Shown: positions 58,610 through 64,000 of the stretch, piece after piece
Layout of the letters: every line of letters starts with the position of its first letter
Position numbering within the stretch: position 1 is the stretch's first letter
Origin: Polytrichum commune
Lineage: Eukaryota > Streptophyta > Polytrichopsida > Polytrichales > Polytrichaceae
NCBI GenBank assembly: GCA_950295325.1
Contig: OX485803.1
Span: 60,775,554 to 60,839,553, forward strand
DNA: 64,000 nt
Direction of reading: 5' to 3'
Notes under the pieces: model-generated
Told to the model about the DNA's origin: nothing
Seen by the model: only the letters and a program-made list of their open reading frames with translations
The model's database searches: none
Position numbers and translations under genes: made by a program

Positions 58610-60584
58610 ATTGTGGAGTGGCCATACTGCGGATGTGGCTCAAGTGTTGACCAGGAGACGGTTGGCGTCATTCTGCGGCGGCCAGAATGAACGGCATTGC
58701 GCAAGATCGTCGGAGCAAGTTTAGGTGAAGGTTGGAGGACGGACTGTATGCAAACTGTTGCGGGCAAGTGAGCCTTGCATAGGCAGCAGAAGAGGCGAAT
58801 TGAAAATCTGGGGAAAAAGTGGAAACCTCTTGTTTCAGCTATAACCTGCTTGTTTTCGTGCAGTTTGAGACAGAGAGCGTCGGTGCTTATATATCTTGTG
58901 GTGAGTCTTTCTGTGCACATCAATTGGTACCTGTGAGATTTCATCTCTTGCTATACGCGTAGTTTCAAGAGTTTCTTGAACCTACAAACTCCATAAAACA
59001 GGTGCAGAGATATATTCCGTCCTTCTAGCCTTCACTTGAGTTGCGAAAATCTCTCTCTCTCTCTCCAGTATTGTTAAGCTAATTAACACCGTTTTCTTCG
59101 TTCTTGCTTTCTTCTCTTTCACGCGGGCACGGAGTTTAAGCGAAAGACTGGGAACTTTTGGTTATGACGTGTAAGGAAAAGCCTTGAAAGAAGCTCTTTG
59201 AGCATCCTTAAGGAGCAAGAGTACATAACATTATAGATCTAAGTATTCGTTAGGCTCTTGGCTGATATAAGAGGATGCTATGATCTTCGCAATATCTTAG
59301 TTAGTATGTATGGCTATATATTTGTGTACCGTCGCTAGAAAACTCCTCGCTCCTCTTCCGATGTGTTGCTATCTCTCAAATAGAAGCGAATGATGTCACT
59401 ATCTCCTCCGTCACATGCAGTAAGCAGTCATAAACGTCAATCCATGTAAAAACGTTTTTGAGGAGACGGATTGAGGTTTGGAGAATGGAGTAGAGTAGAA
59501 GACGTTTAGGTCTACATGTAAGTGGACGCAACGTCATGATTGGTGAGGATCTAGCTGAGTTTTTAGCTGCCAAAGTGTACACACTTGATGAATAACCATT
59601 CAAGTAACCTAACGAAGCGGACTTAGAAGCCCTGTGTCACTTAGCTGCAAGATTAATGTTTGTGGATTGTCTGTGGCCTTCACATCGTAGAGAGTCATTC
59701 TTTCTGTCCACAAGTATCTTGCGTCTGAGATTGACCACTGACAGCAATCTGAAAGTGCACTCTGCTTCAGTGATCATGATGATAACAACTATAGAAACAG
59801 CTGATAGGTAGTGGGCTCTCTTATCCTACCTCATATTGAGGTCCTTTTAGACTTTCCATGGCTGCAAATTTCAGCAGTTTTGTTGCAGGATCTAGAAATG
59901 ATAGAGAAATTATGAGCATAAATTGCATGAGATTGTTTTTGTGCTAAATTGCACAAGTTGGGGTCACATTGAGAAACCCACATTTTATCGGTTGTTATTG
60001 AGCTGTTTTTTGTGATGCTTGAAGATCATAAGCTGCACAAGGTAGAAACTCAATAGTACCAAGTGGACCAAACCAATTAATGCACATAAATAAATTAAAG
60101 AATATTACTGGGTAAGACTCTTGAGGAGTGCTATAGGACGTTGTCAATCGGGAACTGACCATTCACGTGCATCTCTTGTCACTGGCGAGGGCTGCTAGCG
60201 TTGAAAAACCTTCTAAATTTGGAAGACCACCAGGGCATCTTCCAGGAATTCTTGGATCAAATTTGGGCATCCAAACTTAGTTCCAGAGATTTTTTTAATA
60301 TTAATTTAATTTTTTTTTCGTTGCTGTTTGTGTACTCCATCTATTCATATCTTTGATCCTTTATCTTGGGTTACCTCATGCACGTTGTTACAGGAAGGAC
60401 AAGTGCATTTTCATCTGCATCTGGTCTCCTGGTGAGCATTACAGTGTGTCATGAGCTTGTTTAAGAAGCTCACATTAAGGGAACTTGGTCCTGTGCTGAC
60501 AATGTGGTTCTGGCATAGCAGTTGGCTTGTGGATCTGGTGCAATACACACTATTTGAGTTCGGTCTATTGCACTTTTTTGAAAG
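58610..60584 (+). other. Gene B 5' flank / 5' UTR region, paralogous to gene A
   Basis: Same block order as 45400-48026, without the 330-bp repeat insertion. A TATATA motif at 58888-58896 is a possible TATA box but is not conserved in gene A. A CT repeat lies at 59052-59066. Non-coding exons are likely but cannot be drawn. Confidence 0.45.
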
Positions 60585-62924
60585 ATGACTCTAGTCATGG
60601 CAGAGAAGAACCAACCTATGTTCCGGGACTTTCTGGGTCTGGGGCACACGGATGAAGTCAAGCAAGTTGGATACACTTCTTCAGATGCTGTCCACGCATC
60701 AAGAACTAGCCCTGAATTCGACTCTGAAGGAGATGGTGAAACCATGGCCACCCGAGCATCATCGGGAACAAGTGGTCGCTTCAAAACTAGCTCTGTCCCT
60801 GGTGGTCTTGTCTCCCCTTCTTTCTGCCTAGCTCTTCCAAGCTCATCTGACCCTGGTTCTGGTAAGTTGGGCTATATTTTTGTTGTGCATGAACTGTTTG
60901 GTACATGCATGCATTTGCATTTTACTGTTAGGGCTGTGTGGTGGTGTCCCTCCTTATGATGAACAAGATTAGTGTTCTCTTATCTGAATCACACATTGTT
61001 TGTTGCAAAGTGTATGGATCCCCTGTTTTTTAGGCAAGATTTCAAAAATATGATCAAGATTATCATGGTGGATGGTCACATGAATGCTAATCAAAATTGA
61101 TGCATCATTGCCATTCCATGTGCAGTTAATTGGCGGCAGTCCCTAACAACTCCGATCCAACATCATGGTAATAGAAGTGCATTTTACAAGCTGGATGTGG
61201 AAAGCCCCCAAACTGCGAAGAAACGGGACTCTCCACCCTGCAGGGAATCTTTACAGGATCGTCTTGTGGAGGTCCTAGAATGTTCTCGGCCACCAAAGGT
61301 AAATTCCTTGTAAGAGCCCCAAGACCCCTTCAGTAAGTTGCATGTAGTGCTTTCTGTACTTCATGTTCTTGGTCAAGCCTCTTTTGTTCAATGCTTCTAC
61401 AACTTTGCTCTGAACTTCACTTTGATTTGGCATGTTGCTCTTATGTGCATCCATGGGATTTCAGGTAGCTCGGAATGAACACACCAGGCCTGACAAACGA
61501 ATTGATCCTGGTGAGCTGGCGCCAACCAGTGATAATCTACATCTTTCTATGCAACCTCCAAGGGCGTCCAACAAGAGTCCTACATGGTTTCAGCAAACTA
61601 CCAAACATGAAACACCAGGAAGGCACACAAAGAAATTGGAGCATACAAGACCTTCACAAATCAATAATGGGGTGTCTATGCGTGGATTAAGCCACCTGGG
61701 TTCTTTTGCTGAGAGAGCAGAAAGAGCTATCCCACGAGAAAATATAACTTCAAGTGGTCCTCAACTGCCTCAACCAGCAGCTGATGAAGGTTCAAGATCT
61801 GGGCTAAAGGGTTCCCTCTTAGCAGGGTTACTCGACAGTGCAGGGCTTCTTCATGATCCAAGCAATCCAACTCCTGCTGGGTCCAGTGGTGGCCCTCCTC
61901 TTAGTGGGCGGCAGCCAAAGGTGCCTTCTGGGAATGGAGGGTCGGATCCCATACCACCATCAAGGTAATGACTCCAGTGCAGGAAACCTGTGAAAGGGAA
62001 GCTTGATTGATTGACAGGTTGTAAGTCTGGTGGCTATGCATCAGCACAGGTTGTGCTGCATTTGCTATGGTCCTGCACTTATGCTGTCAAAGTTGCACCT
62101 GATGCTTCGAAATAGTTCATTCATAATTGTTATAACCTGTTTGTATATTGTGAATTCTATGTGCCTTGTAAAACACGAATGTGGATTTTAATGTGAATGT
62201 GGATTTGTTTGATGCAGTCGCCAAGCCCCTCCTGCTAGTAAACAGCTGACCATTTTCTACGGAGGGCAAGCCCATGTATTTGATGATGTTCCTCAAGACA
62301 AGGTTGGAATGCATGGTTTCATTTATTGTGATTTTTACACTCATTACATTGAAGGACAGTGATCTGGAAATGTTGTTGGTACATCAATTTTGTGGATATA
62401 ACCTGTGTGGGAAATGTTGTGGGAATGAATTTAACCTGTCAAAGTGTGGTTTCCATATCGTGCAATGTATGCAACAAAGGTTCTATATGTGCTTGAGTAT
62501 ACTTCTCATCAAATCAAATAATTGGACGTAGAATGTCATGTTGTTTCATTTGTTAAGGTCTTTATCTAAGTAGGTTGTCACTGTCATGCATGTTCTGGGG
62601 AGCATACAGTGAAGCATGGACAACAACAATCCTTTCTTATATGTTGTCAAGGATTGGAATAGTGAAGAGATCTTTCTATTGATTTTTTCTTACTATCTCT
62701 TGTTATGTGAAGATCGTTTATTCACTAATCTCTTTTCACATGTAAAACAGGCGGATGCAATTATGGCATTGGCAGGCTCAAATGGGAGGTCCTGGTCAAC
62801 AACTTACTCACCTCAATCTAATCCGAAGGTCACAAACTCATTAAGTGATTGTTCCTTATCAGCATTAGAGAGGGAGAAAGGGGGGAGAAAGGCAAGTCTG
62901 TACAAAGCCGAGGAGGGAGCCTAG
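60585..62924 (+). CDS. TIFY8: TIFY8-like co-regulator, copy B, with frame-shifted C-terminus
   Basis: Exons 60585-60861, 61126-61298, 61465-61964, 62218-62302 and 62751-62924 give 402 aa; splice sites and phases match copy A. Exon 1 differs from copy A at about 6 of 93 residues. The TIFY domain is intact at about 326-360: QLTIFYGGQAHVFDDVPQDK, then ADAIMALAGSNGRSWST (TIFYGG at 328-333). In the last exon an 11-bp tandem duplication around 62873-62894 (GGGAGAAAGGG/GGGAGAAAGGC) shifts the frame after residue 388. Translation then runs through GGRKASLYKAEEGA to TAG at 62922-62924. The original frame continues beyond as SSEVQTLLWGLSQNGTGSGR to TGA at 62996-62998; removing 11 bp makes the exon length equal to copy A's 237 bp exactly. 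Copy B may be partly functional, since the TIFY domain survives, or on the way to being a pseudogene. Confidence 0.8.
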
Positions 62925-63740
62925 CCCTATCTTCTGAGGTACAAACATTGTTGTGGGGACTATCACAGAATGGTACTGGCTCAGGTCGTCCTACATGATG
63001 TTTCACAATCTCTTCTTATTGTGCGCCACCTATTGAGGAGAACAGATGAGGTGAACTATCTTTGCTTTATACTCACATCTTAGAAATACAGCACTCTTCA
63101 TCTTTTGAGACGAAGTTCACTGCTGAGTATATTCAGAGTTCAGTTCAGATTCTATTTGTGTAGCATGTATGGAATACTGGTTAAATTTGGTCATTATGTT
63201 GTGCAGAAGTTACAGTCTTCCTCCTGCCATTTTCCAGCAAGTGCCTGTGGTACAATGATATTCACTTCCCAGATTTGTGATGGAGAGGCAGCTTCAGGTC
63301 TGGAGACTCTTCAGAGAAAGCAGTCTGATTAGTCAACATACATCCAAGTTTTTGTTTGGCCAGATGTACCATAACATAGAGTACAGTGGCGTGGCACCCT
63401 CACCATAGAAATTCAAGGGAGCCTTATGACCTAGTGAATTGGAGGCTTCTTTTTTAATATTTCTTTAGAGTCTGCTTCAGATAGAGGTCACCATTGGTGC
63501 TGTTCTAAATTGCTCATCTTCAGAGTGCCCATCCAGCATCAATAGTTTAGGAAAGTGTTCATCAGGGCTCTGGGAAGAGTGATGTGAACTCAGCACAACC
63601 AAAATATGTATTTTTTTGACCATGAAGGTCACATGCACTTATGTACATTTGTTTAATCAGGGCAAGGAAAAATACTCTGGAAGTGAATCTGGTTATGCTT
63701 GCAACATGGTTTATGTTGCTGTTTGATCAAAGTCTTGAGT
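62925..63740 (+). other. Gene B 3' region: displaced C-terminal frame, 3' UTR and UTR intron
   Basis: 62925-62998 holds the out-of-frame former C-terminal codons. A donor after AACAGATGAG (63050) and an acceptor before AAGTTACAGTC (63208) mirror copy A's 3'-UTR intron. Similarity to copy A continues to about 63720. Confidence 0.6.
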
Positions 63741-64000
63741 TGTGAAGCATCCATCCATTGCTAACGGGTTGTAGAAATCTGGCGTGATTTGTCAGGGGCA
63801 CAGATAACTGGTCAAACAAGTCTTGAATGTGGTGTTGAAACAGGGGATGAGATAAGTTACGGAGCATGCAAAGTGAAGAGTAACTTTGTGGTTGTTGGAG
63901 GTCACAGGACTTGCCATATACCAGTGATAACTACCATGATGCATGGTGAGGTATTTTTAATTCTATATATGTATATATTGAAAACTGATGCCATAAACAA
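63741..64000. other. Sequence beyond the duplicated block, nothing recognised
   Basis: No gene or repeat recognised before the window ends. Confidence 0.3.

Noticed and set aside
1-64000. CRISPR arrays, bacterial operons or viral genes
   Set aside because: No spaced identical repeats, no ribosome-binding-site organisation and no viral proteins; everything is consistent with plant nuclear DNA.

Overview
This is land-plant nuclear DNA. A three-unit (CCCTAAA) telomere-type motif at 12401, GT-AG introns, plant-type transposons and two TIFY-domain genes all point that way. I cannot fix the clade. Most of the window is transposon-rich, AT-rich, non-coding sequence. The only intact host genes I can support are two tandem TIFY8-like genes at 48.0-50.4 kb and 60.6-62.9 kb, both on the + strand. 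No bacterial, viral or CRISPR feature is visible.

From 1 to 45 kb the sequence is a graveyard of mobile elements, many with precise ends. It holds an internally deleted hAT element (3592-5446, 8-bp target duplication) and a 323-bp hAT MITE derived from it (14555-14877). The MITE sits inside a second hAT-like repeat whose paralogue at 7851-8075 keeps the empty site. There is a run of Tourist-like (PIF/Harbinger) MITEs with 3-bp duplications, one nested in a relative. A pogo-like Tc1/mariner element lies at 29708-31284 and a Mutator-like MITE with a 9-bp duplication at 26916-27155. LINE C-terminal remnants occur in both orientations (2.2-3.1, 21.2-22.0 and 22.0-23.2 kb). Two tRNA-headed SINE families are present with good target duplications. 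Each SINE family appears to share its 3' tail with one of the LINEs in this same window. Sixteen runs of 10-21 G or C are scattered through this part and none of that length occurs after 45 kb.

From 44.8 to 51.1 kb lies TIFY8-like gene A: a GC-rich, pyrimidine-rich 5' region, five coding exons (430 aa) and a probable 3'-UTR intron. From 51.1 to 57.5 kb a TE-filled spacer holds a decayed pogo-type transposase, a duplicated LTR-like segment, a short SINE/LINE-tail insertion, terminal-inverted-repeat elements and a Stowaway MITE. From 57.5 to 64 kb lies gene B, with a 5' region containing three tandem units of about 140 bp and the same five exons. An 11-bp tandem duplication in its last exon shifts the frame after the TIFY domain, giving 402 aa and a new 14-residue tail.

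The two TIFY8-like genes are a segmental tandem duplication that includes several kb of 5' flank and the 3' UTR. TIFY proteins act as nuclear co-regulators, and these two keep the TIFY motif while lacking a Jas motif. I found no wholly new gene system. The most rewarding observations are the LINE/SINE tail sharing, the hAT parent/MITE/empty-site set, the nested MITE with a clean 3-bp duplication, and the frame-shifted second TIFY8 copy.
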